Origin: Nostoc sp. GT001
GTDB lineage: Bacteria > Cyanobacteriota > Cyanobacteriia > Cyanobacteriales > Nostocaceae
DNA: 25,510 nucleotides
NCBI RefSeq assembly: GCF_030382115.1
Contig: NZ_JAUDRJ010000003.1
Location: 4,129,382 to 4,154,891, forward strand
Reading direction: 5' to 3'
Position 1 is the first letter of the stretch. Each line of letters starts with the position of its first letter. The position numbers and the translations under genes are program-made. The notes below the pieces were generated by a model, which searched no databases, was not told where the DNA came from, and saw nothing but the letters and a program-made list of their open reading frames with translations. Positions 1-9,100 of this stretch are shown here, one piece after another.

Positions 1-11
1 TTTTCCGAGAG

Positions 12-114
12 AGGGAAAAGGGTAAAGGTTAAAGGGGAAGGGGACGATACAGAACTTTTTCCCCTTCCCCTTTCCCCTTATCCCCAGAGGGGACCCCACC
101 TTCCCCTTTTCCCT
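12..114. repeat. Nested purine/pyrimidine inverted repeat
   Basis: Two nested perfect inverted repeats are present. The inner one has 14-bp arms at 31-44 (AAAGGGGAAGGGGA) and 60-73. The outer one has 11-bp arms at 12-22 (AGGGAAAAGGG) and 104-114. One strand of each arm is all purine, so the DNA could extrude a cruciform. G/A-rich repeats of this kind are common between genes in Nostocales; no coding function is evident. Confidence 0.7.
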
Positions 115-229
115 ACAAATGCCAAGAAGTCTATTGTAAAAATCAGTGCCTTGTGAGCAAATAATCTTAGAAAATAAGAACTTTAGTCCTTACTATGATA
201 CGAACTTATTTATCTATCAATTTAAAATA

Positions 230-253
230 AGCCGGACTTTTGCAAATCCGGCT
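230..253 (-). terminator. Rho-independent terminator of the 262-636 gene
   Basis: A 7-bp perfect stem (AGCCGGA at 230-236, TCCGGCT at 247-253) with a 10-nt loop lies 8 bp past the stop codon of the minus-strand gene. On the minus strand it is followed by TTATTTTAAA, a U-rich tract. Confidence 0.75.
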
Positions 254-261
254 GAGTTTAA

Positions 262-636
262 TCAATCATCTATACGCAGTAGCTTGCGGTAAAATGGTTG
301 TGAAAAATCGGTTATACGATAACGTTTATAGTTGTCCATAAGTTCAATTAAAAAATTAATAAACTCGAAACTAGCCATCATCAGTTCATAACTCAGGTCA
401 GCATTGCCATCAAACTGAATTCGGCAACGGGTTAAGTCTGAGGGTAAAGTAGCAACATTCCAGGAGGCGACAAAGGGGACATGTTCGCTGGCTTCTATTT
501 TCCGATGTCCTTCCAAGACGCCTTTTTGATAAAGACTGATGGCATAGGGTAAGAAATTGCGCCTAGCGCCCTGAACATAAGGTAAGTAAACACTGGCTTG
601 TTGTTGAGTTGCAGGCTGGAGTTGCTCAATAGACAT
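262..636 (-). CDS. Conserved cyanobacterial protein, possibly EbsA-like type IV pilus factor
   Basis: A 124-aa soluble protein with no signal peptide or membrane segment. Recognisable conserved stretches are VYLPYVQGARR near residues 16-26, ISLYQKGVLEGHR (33-45) and the strongly conserved-looking LPSDLTRCRIQFDGNADLSYE (64-84). The pattern and length resemble the cyanobacterial EbsA family, which is known to work with the type IV pilus ATPase PilB and Hfq in pilus assembly and biofilm control. That assignment is from memory and tentative. The gene stands alone, has its own terminator just downstream, and is preceded by about 600 bp without a firm gene. No clear Shine-Dalgarno sequence precedes the ATG. 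An alternative is a generic cyanobacterial protein of unknown function. The gene itself is well supported; its function is not. Confidence 0.75.
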   Translation of the reverse strand: MSIEQLQPATQQQASVYLPYVQGARRNFLPYAISLYQKGVLEGHRKIEASEHVPFVASWNVATLPSDLTRCRIQFDGNADLSYELMMASFEFINFLIELMDNYKRYRITDFSQPFYRKLLRIDD

Positions 637-1253
637 AGTTAAATATTCCTCAAGTTAGTTAGCAACTAGGGATATTAGTGGATGTTAGTAGTATTCCCCA
701 AAGATGTGTCTAAAGCACATAGTAGTCAGTGAAGAAGGGAATAGGGTACAGATTATTCCCTATCACCTGTCACCTATCTATAATCCCAATGCCCAATAAA
801 TGAAGTTACTACTAAGAAATATTAAAATTTCGGTTACAATAATGCTGCATTAACTGTTATCGAATCTGGAAACGGTAACACTAAAAATGTCTACTGTAAA
901 GTGGTGGATGCCGTTATTGCAGTTTTTCCCAACAAAAAGCTGCTGCTACCTTGCGATTACTTTACCCAAACCGGAGTTCTCGTTGGAGAAAGTCCGACTC
1001 TACAAGCTTCCTGCCGAAGTGGCTATCAAAGGAATCAAGCTTCTGTCTAAGAGTAGTAAACGCGGTTAATATGAGGTAATTACGCACAGTGGCGGTGACA
1101 ACAAAGGTAGTCCCAGCGGCTTTTGGCTTAGGGATAGCGGGTATTGCAGTTTGCCCATTCCGATTAATATCGGGAAAAGTAGCTTAGGGATATTTGTCCG
1201 TAAAATTACTAACTGTAGACAAATAGTGGTTTTTGAATCAAGCAACCTAACCT
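637..1253. other. 617-bp intergenic region with repeats, no firm gene
   Basis: The region holds an 8-bp inverted repeat (AGGGAATA 736-743, TATTCCCT 754-761) and a short CACCTGTCACCTAT direct repeat near 764-777, both typical of cyanobacterial spacer DNA. A 60-codon ATG frame (887-1069) and a start-less open frame on another phase (about 830-1031) overlap each other. Neither looks like a known protein. The promoter of the downstream glycosyltransferase must lie here, but no convincing -35/-10 pair is visible. Confidence 0.5.
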
Positions 1254-2684
1254 ATGCCAGCGAATTCCTGGCCCGAAGAAGATTCTTATCAAGAGCTTGA
1301 TCCGCTCAACTCCTTGTTGTCTGACCTATCAGTAGATGAGGAGTCGGTGTTAGAGACAGATTCTATGTCTCTACCATCCCGGTTTCAAGGTCGTAGAGGC
1401 AAAGCAGCTCTAGTCTTGACTATCGTCTGGAGTGGCACGATCGCTCTACATTTAGTTTCTTGGGCTTCAATTTTTATTCTAGGACTGACCACCATTCTAG
1501 GATTTCATGCTTTGGTGGTGGTGTTTACTAAATCCCGTCGCTATCCAAAAGAAATACAGGGAGATTTGCCTTCTGTTTCTGTGCTAGTAGCTGCGAAAAA
1601 TGAGGAAGCGGTAATTGCTAAATTAGTCAAAAATCTTTGTAATCTGGAATATCCAGGTGGGCAGTACGAAATTTGGATAATTGACGATCACAGCAGTGAT
1701 AGCACGCCACATTTATTAGCAGAACTCGAACAGAAACACGACCAACTGAAAGTACTAAGGCGTTCAGCAGAAGCTACTGGTGGCAAATCGGGGGCGTTGA
1801 ATCAGGTGTTGCCGCTGACAAAGGGCGACATTATAGCAGTATTTGATGCTGATGCCCAAGTAACACCAGACTTGCTGCAACAGGTAGTACCTTTATTTCA
1901 AAGAGAAAATGTGGGGGCGGTGCAGGTGCGAAAAGCGATTCTGCAAGCAGACGCTAACGCGAACGCCAACGCTAAAGACAACTTTTGGACTAAGGGTCAA
2001 ATGGCAGAAATGGCACTTGATACCTGGTTTCAGCAACAGCGGACTGCCCTTGGTGGCATTGGCGAACTGCGAGGTAATGGTCAATTTGTCCGGCGTTCCG
2101 CCTTGGAAAGCTGCGGTGGCTGGAATGAAGAAACCATTACCGATGATTTGGATTTGACAATCCGTTTACATTTGGATAAATGGGATATTGAGTGTGTTTT
2201 CCATCCAGCAGTGCAAGAAGAAGGAGTGACAAATGCAGTTTCACTCTGGCATCAGCGCAACCGTTGGGCAGAAGGCGGTTATCAGCGCTATTTGGATTAT
2301 TGGGATTTAATTCTCAAAAACCGCATGGGAACGCGTAAAACCTGGGATTTGCTGATTTTCATGCTGATTATGTATATCTTACCGACAGCAGCAGTCCCAG
2401 ATTTATTAATGGCGATCGCTCGTCATCGTCCACCAATGTTAAGTCCGATCACAGGCTTATCCATTTCTATGTCGATGGTAGGAATGTTCACAGGTCTGAA
2501 GCGGGCGCGTCAAGATCAAAAGTTCCCACTTTCTACATATCTGACGATGCTGGTGCAAACCCTGCGTGGCAGTTTATATATGTTGCACTGGTTAGTCGTC
2601 ATGAGCAGTACTACTGCTCGGATGTCGGTAAGACCAAAGCGCCTGAAATGGGTGAAAACCTTGCATACGGGGAATGGGGAATAG
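1254..2684 (+). CDS. mgdA: Beta-monoglucosyldiacylglycerol synthase (membrane GT2)
   Basis: A 476-aa family 2 processive-type glycosyltransferase. In cyanobacteria this family (Synechocystis Sll1377 type, about 470-480 aa) transfers glucose from UDP-glucose to diacylglycerol, the first step of galactolipid synthesis for thylakoid membranes. The N-terminus is acidic; two membrane segments follow at about 51-92. The catalytic domain carries the expected D, DxD, D, QxxRW set: IIDDH (D144/D145), DAD (198-200), TDDLD (296-300) and QRNRW (334-338). Three or so membrane segments close the protein (about 364-385, 398-415, 430-450). An Ala/Asn run at 232-240 (ADANANANA) looks like a small local expansion between DxD and the third Asp. 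The gene converges on dnaX and shares a terminator with it. Family assignment is firm; substrate assignment rests on length and overall match. Confidence 0.82.
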   Translation: MPANSWPEEDSYQELDPLNSLLSDLSVDEESVLETDSMSLPSRFQGRRGKAALVLTIVWSGTIALHLVSWASIFILGLTTILGFHALVVVFTKSRRYPKEIQGDLPSVSVLVAAKNEEAVIAKLVKNLCNLEYPGGQYEIWIIDDHSSDSTPHLLAELEQKHDQLKVLRRSAEATGGKSGALNQVLPLTKGDIIAVFDADAQVTPDLLQQVVPLFQRENVGAVQVRKAILQADANANANAKDNFWTKGQMAEMALDTWFQQQRTALGGIGELRGNGQFVRRSALESCGGWNEETITDDLDLTIRLHLDKWDIECVFHPAVQEEGVTNAVSLWHQRNRWAEGGYQRYLDYWDLILKNRMGTRKTWDLLIFMLIMYILPTAAVPDLLMAIARHRPPMLSPITGLSISMSMVGMFTGLKRARQDQKFPLSTYLTMLVQTLRGSLYMLHWLVVMSSTTARMSVRPKRLKWVKTLHTGNGE

Positions 2685-2713
2685 CCCCTTTGGGGAATAA
2701 AAAATTCAAAATT

Positions 2714-2750
2714 AAAAATGCAAAATTACCAAAAATAATTTTGCATTTTT
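2714..2750. terminator. Bidirectional terminator between mgdA and dnaX
   Basis: A perfect 15-bp inverted repeat (AAAAATGCAAAATTA at 2714-2728; TAATTTTGCATTTTT at 2736-2750) with a 7-nt loop. It gives a T-run at the 3' side on both strands. The right arm reaches the first base of the dnaX stop codon (2750-2752), so it can end transcripts of both convergent genes. Confidence 0.85.
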
Positions 2751-4879
2751 TATTCATCATCCACGTCTGCTTCTTCTACCCATTCTGGTGTAGTTATGGA
2801 ATCGGAGAATTCTGGGAAATCATCTGCAAAACGGATAATTTGTCCGTTGAAGAATGTTGCTATACGTTGAGCTCCGATCGCTACTTCATCAGGTTCCCAA
2901 TCAGGTGCGGGTGTTTGTTTTGGGGGTGGAGGCAAAGTTTGCGCCCCATTTCCATTTACACCGTTTCCATTTACACCATTTCCATTTACACCATTTCCAT
3001 TTTTTGCTGCTGTCGGTGCTGGTGGTGGATTAGTTGGCTGTGGTGCTGACGCTGGAGGCGGAATTTGCTGGTTGTAGCTAGGTGTGGGTGGTTGCTGAAC
3101 GCGAGTAGAGTCTTTTGGCGGAGGATTTCTTTTGGCGGAGGTAGAGTTTGAAGAAATTCCTTTTTCTATATTTATCTGGATTTCACGCTGGAAAGTCTGC
3201 TGGAAAGCTGCCGTAATCATCGGTAGATAAGATTTTCCCTTGTCATACCATGCCTGTTTGATAGCAATTCGAGCCATAACACCGTCGAACTCTATAAGTT
3301 GGCTCATTTGACGCAGCATTTCTTGCCTTGATTTTGGCTGGAGGTTGGCAAGCACTTGTTGCCAAATCTGAGTTAAGTCATATTCTGCTTCGCCAACAAC
3401 TTCTGAAGTTACTGGTTCAATGTTCGCAGGTGGCACAGGAACAGCAACAGGTTCTGGGGTTGGTGGTGAAACTGATTTAGCACCAGAATTGTCATTGGTT
3501 TGCTGTTCAACTAGGGGAGATGAAGTGATGGGCTGATTTTGGGCAGCAGCTTGATGATGGTTTAAAGAATTATGATTTGTTTTCGGTTCAGCTACAGGTA
3601 AAGAAGAGACTGGGTGATTTTGGGCAGCCGCTTGATGATGGTTTAAAGAATTATGATTTGTTTTCGGTTCAGCCAGAGGTACAGAAGAGACTGGCTGATT
3701 TTGGGCAACTACTGGAGGATAGCTTGGAGATACAGCAGGATTATTAACTCGCGGCGCGAAACTTGAGGCTTGTGGCTGAATATTCGTCGTCGCACTGGGT
3801 AACAATCCTAGTAATGTTACCTCCAACCACAAACGCGGCTGGGTGGTGTTTTTAATTTGCACTTCTGATGTTCGTAGGTGTTGCTGTCCCGCCAAAATCA
3901 CGCTCATATCGAAGTATTGGGCAAATTCAACCAGCGCTATCCAGGTTTGCTGAGTACAAGCAACCAAATCATGGCGGTTGGGTGCTGTTTTAGCTATGAG
4001 TAAATCGCGGTAAAAAGCAGCGAGATTTTGCAGAATAGTTAGGGGTTCTCGACCACGATCTAGGATGTAGTGAGTACAGTCTAGAACTGCTTCCGGTTTA
4101 TCTTGAGCGATCGCATTTAAAAGGGCTAACAAGTCCTGTTCGCTTACCGTCCCCACCAAATCCCAAACTCGCTCTGGTGTGACTTCACCTGCTAATAAAC
4201 CCAATTGATCGAGTAGACTTTCGGCATCCCGTAAGCCTCCCTGAGAAAGTTGGGCTACCAGGGTGACAGCATCGGGTGAAATATGAATGTTTTCTTTAAA
4301 GGCGATCGCACTTAAATGCTTCACCATCGCCTCTAACTGAATGCGTCTGAAATCAAACCTTTGACAGCGCGAAATAATTGTTGGTAAAACCCTTTGCGGG
4401 TCTGTTGTCGCCAATACAAAAACCACGTGTCTCGGTGGTTCTTCTAGTGTCTTAAGTAGCGCGTTGAATGCCTGGGTACTGAGCATGTGGCATTCATCAA
4501 TAACATAAACCTTGTAGCGACACTGCACAGGAGCAAACTGGGCTTTTTCAATCAACTCGCGGATATTATCGACACCAGTGTTACTAGCAGCATCAATTTC
4601 AATTACGTCTAAGGCATACCCCTTGGTGATCCCCTGACAAACCTCACACACACCACAAGGTTCAGCAGTGGGCTGATCACCTTTGAGACAATTGAGGGAT
4701 TTAGCCAAAATCCGGGCACTAGAAGTTTTCCCCGTACCTCTTGGCCCAGTGAATAAATAGGCAGGGGCAATTTTCGATGTGCCGATCGCGTTCGTGAGGG
4801 TGGTGGCGATCGCCTCTTGGCCCACCAGTTCAGCAAAACTTTTGGGGCGATATTTGTGGTGCAGGGGTTCATAAGACAT
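2750..4879 (-). CDS. dnaX: DNA polymerase III subunit gamma/tau
   Basis: The clamp-loader ATPase of the replicative polymerase. I start it at ATG 4879 (MSYEPLHHKYRPKSF), which gives 709 aa; an in-frame ATG at 4906 would add nine non-conserved residues. In the 4879 numbering the protein shows Walker A GPRGTGKT (45-52, K51), a four-cysteine zinc module (C64, C75, C78, C81), Walker B VYVIDECHML, and a sensor-type SRCQRFDF. The AAA+ and clamp-loader domains end near residue 370. The rest is a low-complexity Pro/Gln/Asn linker with a 27-residue tandem duplication, a tau-like folded segment (about 515-580), and an NGNGV repeat near the C-terminus. No intein interrupts the Walker A region, unlike the intein-bearing dnaX known from Synechocystis. 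It converges on mgdA. Confidence 0.95.
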   Translation of the reverse strand: MSYEPLHHKYRPKSFAELVGQEAIATTLTNAIGTSKIAPAYLFTGPRGTGKTSSARILAKSLNCLKGDQPTAEPCGVCEVCQGITKGYALDVIEIDAASNTGVDNIRELIEKAQFAPVQCRYKVYVIDECHMLSTQAFNALLKTLEEPPRHVVFVLATTDPQRVLPTIISRCQRFDFRRIQLEAMVKHLSAIAFKENIHISPDAVTLVAQLSQGGLRDAESLLDQLGLLAGEVTPERVWDLVGTVSEQDLLALLNAIAQDKPEAVLDCTHYILDRGREPLTILQNLAAFYRDLLIAKTAPNRHDLVACTQQTWIALVEFAQYFDMSVILAGQQHLRTSEVQIKNTTQPRLWLEVTLLGLLPSATTNIQPQASSFAPRVNNPAVSPSYPPVVAQNQPVSSVPLAEPKTNHNSLNHHQAAAQNHPVSSLPVAEPKTNHNSLNHHQAAAQNQPITSSPLVEQQTNDNSGAKSVSPPTPEPVAVPVPPANIEPVTSEVVGEAEYDLTQIWQQVLANLQPKSRQEMLRQMSQLIEFDGVMARIAIKQAWYDKGKSYLPMITAAFQQTFQREIQINIEKGISSNSTSAKRNPPPKDSTRVQQPPTPSYNQQIPPPASAPQPTNPPPAPTAAKNGNGVNGNGVNGNGVNGNGAQTLPPPPKQTPAPDWEPDEVAIGAQRIATFFNGQIIRFADDFPEFSDSITTPEWVEEADVDDE
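2949..3002 (-). repeat. 15-bp minisatellite in dnaX (VNGNG repeats)
   Basis: About three and a half copies of a 15-bp unit containing CCATTTACACC encode repeated Val-Asn-Gly-Asn-Gly in the disordered C-terminal linker of DnaX. The unit is a multiple of three, so copy-number changes keep the frame. Confidence 0.85.
3541..3702 (-). repeat. 81-bp tandem duplication in dnaX linker
   Basis: Two nearly identical 81-bp units start at 3541 and 3622 (each begins GGGCAGC followed by GCTTGATGATGG). Together with a partial third copy after 3702 they encode a repeated 27-residue segment containing AEPKTNHNSLNHHQAAAQN. The repeat lies in the low-complexity tail and keeps the reading frame. Confidence 0.85.
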
Positions 4880-5243
4880 GGAAAAATAGACTTCAATGCC
4901 TTTCAACGTGAATTAGTAGCACCGAGTCGAGTTGAGGATTCAATTATTTTAAACTCTCGTACCTGCTTTGTTGATCGATGTTGCCATAGCCCAAGACTCA
5001 ACTAATGCCGTAAATTTTGGCACTCAGGAAAGCAAGCAACCAGAGCTTATCCTCTACTATGATTTCAACATCAATAGTATGGGAATTATAGCATATCATT
5101 TAGTACATTTGTTCTATTTAAAAAGACTGGAAAGCAGAGGAGAATAACTCTTGACAAATAACAAATGACTATACGTTTTATTTACTGAACTAACGCCATA
5201 GTCCAGTGCGATCGCTACAATTTTATAGATAAAGTAAAACTCG
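4880..5243. other. 364-bp divergent intergenic region (dnaX / 5244 gene)
   Basis: This spacer must hold the dnaX promoter and that of the plus-strand gene at 5244. A TTGACA at 5151-5156 with a TTTTAT at 5176-5181 (19-bp spacing) is a weak promoter candidate for the plus strand. TATAGAT at about 5224-5230 lies too close to the start codon to be an ordinary -10. One HIP1-like GCGATCGC lies near 5208. Nothing else stands out. Confidence 0.4.
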
Positions 5244-5942
5244 ATGGTGCAGCAGATGCTCAAGCGGCTATTTCAATGGCTCAAAAAGCTTTTTCAGAGC
5301 TTGTTTGGTGGAAAACAGACTACCTCAAAATCTAGGGGGAATGTGGAAAAAGAACCAGCACCACCCTTGAGCGATACTGATCTGGAATTTCTCTTCAACG
5401 AACTGTTGCAAGGGGTACATCAAGCACGAGGGGAAGCATGGGCACAGAAGTGGCTGCATAATATTGAACATCGCATCACAACTCAAGACTGGGTTGAGTG
5501 GTTAGGGCGCTTTGGCGACAGATTGCTCGCATCTCCGACACCCAATAATGAAATGGCTGCGCGGTTAGTGCAATTGGGTGAGTTAAAAGTCGGAGAAATT
5601 GGAGATGTTGCCTATAATATCGGGATGCAGTTGTTGACACGCAATGAAGGCGAACCAGTTTGGGAATATGAAGGGCCAGATGCTTTTAGCACTCCTTTGC
5701 CCTCTGAGGTAGTTGCCCCAGTATCAGAGTCAGCAGATGCACCAGAAAACCTCCCAGAGGGAGAATACCAAACTGTCACCCTAGAACAGTTGTTTGTAAT
5801 GTTACAGGAGGATGAAAATTTACGTCAGCAAATTGCTCAACAGCTTGCCGTTGAAACAGACGATCCACAAGTGCTTGTCCAGGCATTAATTAGTCAGTTA
5901 TATCCTGACGGTCAATCGACTACAGAGCAAACTGAAAATTAA
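5244..5942 (+). CDS. Protease-free paralogue of the N-terminal region of the adjacent TPR-CHAT protein
   Basis: A 232-aa protein, function not recognised. It starts with a basic amphipathic stretch (QMLKRLFQWLKKLFQSLFGGK, about residues 4-24) that could touch a membrane or nucleic acid. A compact helical domain follows (about 42-135: LEFLFNELLQGVHQARGEAWAQ... LLASPTPN ... VQLGELKVGEIGDVAYNIG), then a WEYEGPDA motif (W140), an acidic linker, and a second domain (about 172-222: TLEQLFVMLQEDENLRQQ). Each part has a clear counterpart, in the same order, in the first 375 residues of the protein encoded 188 bp downstream, but the TPRs and CHAT protease are missing. Inference: it is an adaptor, inhibitor or substrate of the CHAT protein. 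It has no resemblance to a known toxin. The two genes may be co-transcribed, although the gap is long. Confidence 0.85.
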   Translation: MVQQMLKRLFQWLKKLFQSLFGGKQTTSKSRGNVEKEPAPPLSDTDLEFLFNELLQGVHQARGEAWAQKWLHNIEHRITTQDWVEWLGRFGDRLLASPTPNNEMAARLVQLGELKVGEIGDVAYNIGMQLLTRNEGEPVWEYEGPDAFSTPLPSEVVAPVSESADAPENLPEGEYQTVTLEQLFVMLQEDENLRQQIAQQLAVETDDPQVLVQALISQLYPDGQSTTEQTEN

Positions 5943-6130
5943 CTGCTTGCCAGAATCAAATTCAAGAGTTAAACCTGGGAATTGTAACGTTGTAATGCTA
6001 TGCTCTTGAAGATTTGTATATTTTTTGCTAACCTGCTACGGAAGCGCTGTCCGAATCTAATGGATTTTTACGTAATTGATGATTTTTTTAACACAACGAT
6101 GGCTACAATCTAGAAAAACAAAATCCAAGA

Positions 6131-9100
6131 GTGTGGCAGATGCTCAGGCGGATATCGCAGTCGCTTAAAAGGTTTATAAAGCGCCTCATTGCAAGTAAAC
6201 AGAATAGTTCTCTCAAGGGTGCGAGAGGACGCAATCTGGTGGGGGTACTACCAGAACTAACCAATGCGGATCTGGAACAATTGTTTATCCAATTGTTAGA
6301 AGGCGTGCATCAAGCACGAGGACGACAGTGGGCATTGAGGTATCTGCAACGGATTGAAAATCGCGTTCCGGCTGAACGTTGGATAGACTGGTTGGTGATG
6401 TTTGGTGAAAGCTTGCTAGCTTCACCTACACCAAATCCTCTTTTAGCAACACAGATGGTGCAATTGGGGGAACTTGGTGTTGGCAGAATTGGAGAAGTTG
6501 CTTATGACATTGGCATTCGGCTAATGCAAAACTTACCTACAGAAATAGAAGATTACCCTGACAATCAGGCACAAGATGATGTAGAAATCACTCCTGGGCA
6601 AGAACTGATCCGCGATTTGGGCGAACAGTTATGGGAGCATGATGAGCCAGATGTAATAGAAACTACTCCTGGACAAGAACTGATCCGCGATTTGGGCGAG
6701 CAGTTATGGGAGTATGATGAGCCAGATGTGGTAGAAACTACAACCGATGAAGAAATTATCCCAACTTCTCCTGAACAAGAGCTAATCGTTAGCTTTGGCG
6801 AACAATTATGGGAATATGATGTGCCAGATGTTGAACCAATAACGTCAGCACCTCAAAATGTCTCTTTTGAGGAGACATCGCCCGAAAACTTCGAGGAAGT
6901 GGTATGGGAATATGAAAGGGAAGACGCTCAAGCCACAATACCAGAAAATATCCCTCTCCCGGCAGCGGAAGATTCAATCAGCTTGTTAACTGAATTGAGG
7001 TTTGACGAAGAAGTTGTTGTTCAAATTACAACACCAGTAAATCTCCTTTCCACTAGACAAAAGACTGAATTAGCAACGTCTCCCTCGGTGGAAACCTGGG
7101 ATAACACTTTGACGAATTTAGAGCCAAATGTGGCTAATACTTTAGATGAGTTGTGGGTAAGGTTGGATCAAAGTACCAATTTAGTCCAGCAACTTGCTTC
7201 TGATTTGGCTGTTCAAAGCAGTAATTCCCCTGGTATTATTGAGCGGCATAGTGATAATCCGATTACCCACGCTCAAGGGTGGTTTTACCAAGGTCTTCAG
7301 CAAGCGAAAACAGGCGATCTGTTAGGTGCGATCGCATCTTATGACCAAGCTATTGAAATGCAACCCGAATTCTCAGAATATTGGTTTAATCGAGGCTTAA
7401 CGCTGTTCCATTTAGAACGTTTTGATGAAGCGATCGCGTCTTATGAAACAGCCATAGAATTGAAGCCAGACTTCTACAAAGCTTGGTACAACCGGGGTGG
7501 AACTCTCGGAGAATTAGGATATTTTGAAGAAGCGATCGCTTCTTTTGACAAAGCTATAGAAATCAAGCCAGACTATCAAGAAGCGTGGTCTAGCAAGGGT
7601 TTGGCACTGCTGAAATTAGGTTGGCTACCAGAAGCTATTGCTAGTTATGACCAAGCGCTACAACTCGAACCAGAAGACCAGGAAAACTGGTATCACCGAG
7701 GCATAGCCCTAGCTGTCAGCGAACAATTTGCTGAGGCAATTATATCTTATGACAGAGCTATAGAAATTAACCCAGAATACCATGAAGTTTGGATAGACCG
7801 GGGTGTAGTACTGTTTAATTTGGGAAGGTGGTCAGAAGCGATCGCCTCCTGGGATAAAGCACTTTCAGTTCAAGCCGACTTCTACTTAGCTTGGTACAAC
7901 CGAGGTATAGCATTAGACAATTTAGGACGGAGAGAAGAAGCGATCGCCTCCTATCGGCAAGCGATCGCCATTAAACCCGACTTCCACTTAGCTTGGTATA
8001 ATCAGGCAATAGCACTGTTTAATTTAGAACAATTTGCCGAAGCGATCGCTTGTTATGACAACGCTTTGCAAATCAAACAAGATTATTGGGAAGCTTGGAT
8101 TGGTCGGGGAACTGCGATCGGTCATTTAGTGAATTATGACGAATTACTGAATTTGCCGAGTAGTATCACAGCGACAAATCCCGCTTTACAACAGGGCGGC
8201 TACGAAGGAAAATTAGCCAGCTACGAAGAAGGGTTAAGGCATCTGCGGACAGATACCCATCCAGAAGGTTGGGGGAGATTGCATTTTGCGATCGCTAATA
8301 CTTACTACGAAGAAGGTAAAAAACATACCAATACCCGCGATTATTGGCGCAAAGCTGCATCTGAGTACCATCAAGCGCTGTTAACCCTGACATTAGAATA
8401 TTTTCCCCAGTTGCATTTAGAGGTTTTACAATCTCTAAGCAAAGTTTTGATGGGTTTGGGACAAACCACACAAGTTCAAGAATTGCTGCAACGCGGGACA
8501 GATTTATTGCGACAATTACTGAGTGAAGAAACTCGCTCAGACGAAAGTAAAAAACAGCTAGCTCTAAAATTTCTAGGCTTCGATCAATTGGCAGTTGATT
8601 TAGCTGTGGAATCGGGTGATTTAGTAGAAGCTTGGGAAATTGCCGAACAAGGTAAAAATGCTTGTTTAAACTGGCTGCTTTCTGGCTGGAATCATAATAT
8701 TTACTCGCCTTATTATGGCGCAATTCAACAACTATTCAATCCCACAACAGCAATTATTTACTGGCATATTAGCCCAGTTGCCCTACATACTTTCATTCTC
8801 AAAGACCAAGCGCCATCACCAATTCTCCTGTTTACACCCATGCAAGATACTGGGCTAATACCTTTAGGAGAAGATGCTATTCGTCTCAATGAATTGCCTC
8901 TACCCGAAGCAGTGCAGCGCCTAATTGAATTTGAAATTTGGCTAGAAGATTGGCATCAACAATACCAAGAATATCGCAGCACAGCCCACGACAAAGAAAG
9001 TAAAAGTCACCATTCTTGGCGAGTTGAAATGGAAGAGAAACTGTTGCAACTGTATGAAATCCTAAATATTTCCACAATTGCACAGGAACTCGAAGGCATC

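Noticed and set aside
887..1069. 60-codon open frame upstream of mgdA
   Set aside because: The translation has no recognisable domain, another frame over the same bases is equally open, and no ribosome-binding site precedes it. I treat it as chance, although a decayed gene cannot be excluded.
1909..2157. Open frames on both strands within mgdA
   Set aside because: They overlap the catalytic core of a clear glycosyltransferase in other phases.
2648..3049. 133-codon plus-strand frame opposite dnaX
   Set aside because: It is antisense to dnaX, Ile/Cys/Trp-rich from repeats, and overlaps the terminator.
8295..8723. 142-codon minus-strand frame inside the TPR-CHAT gene
   Set aside because: It lies wholly within the well-supported coding frame and has no domain or start signal.
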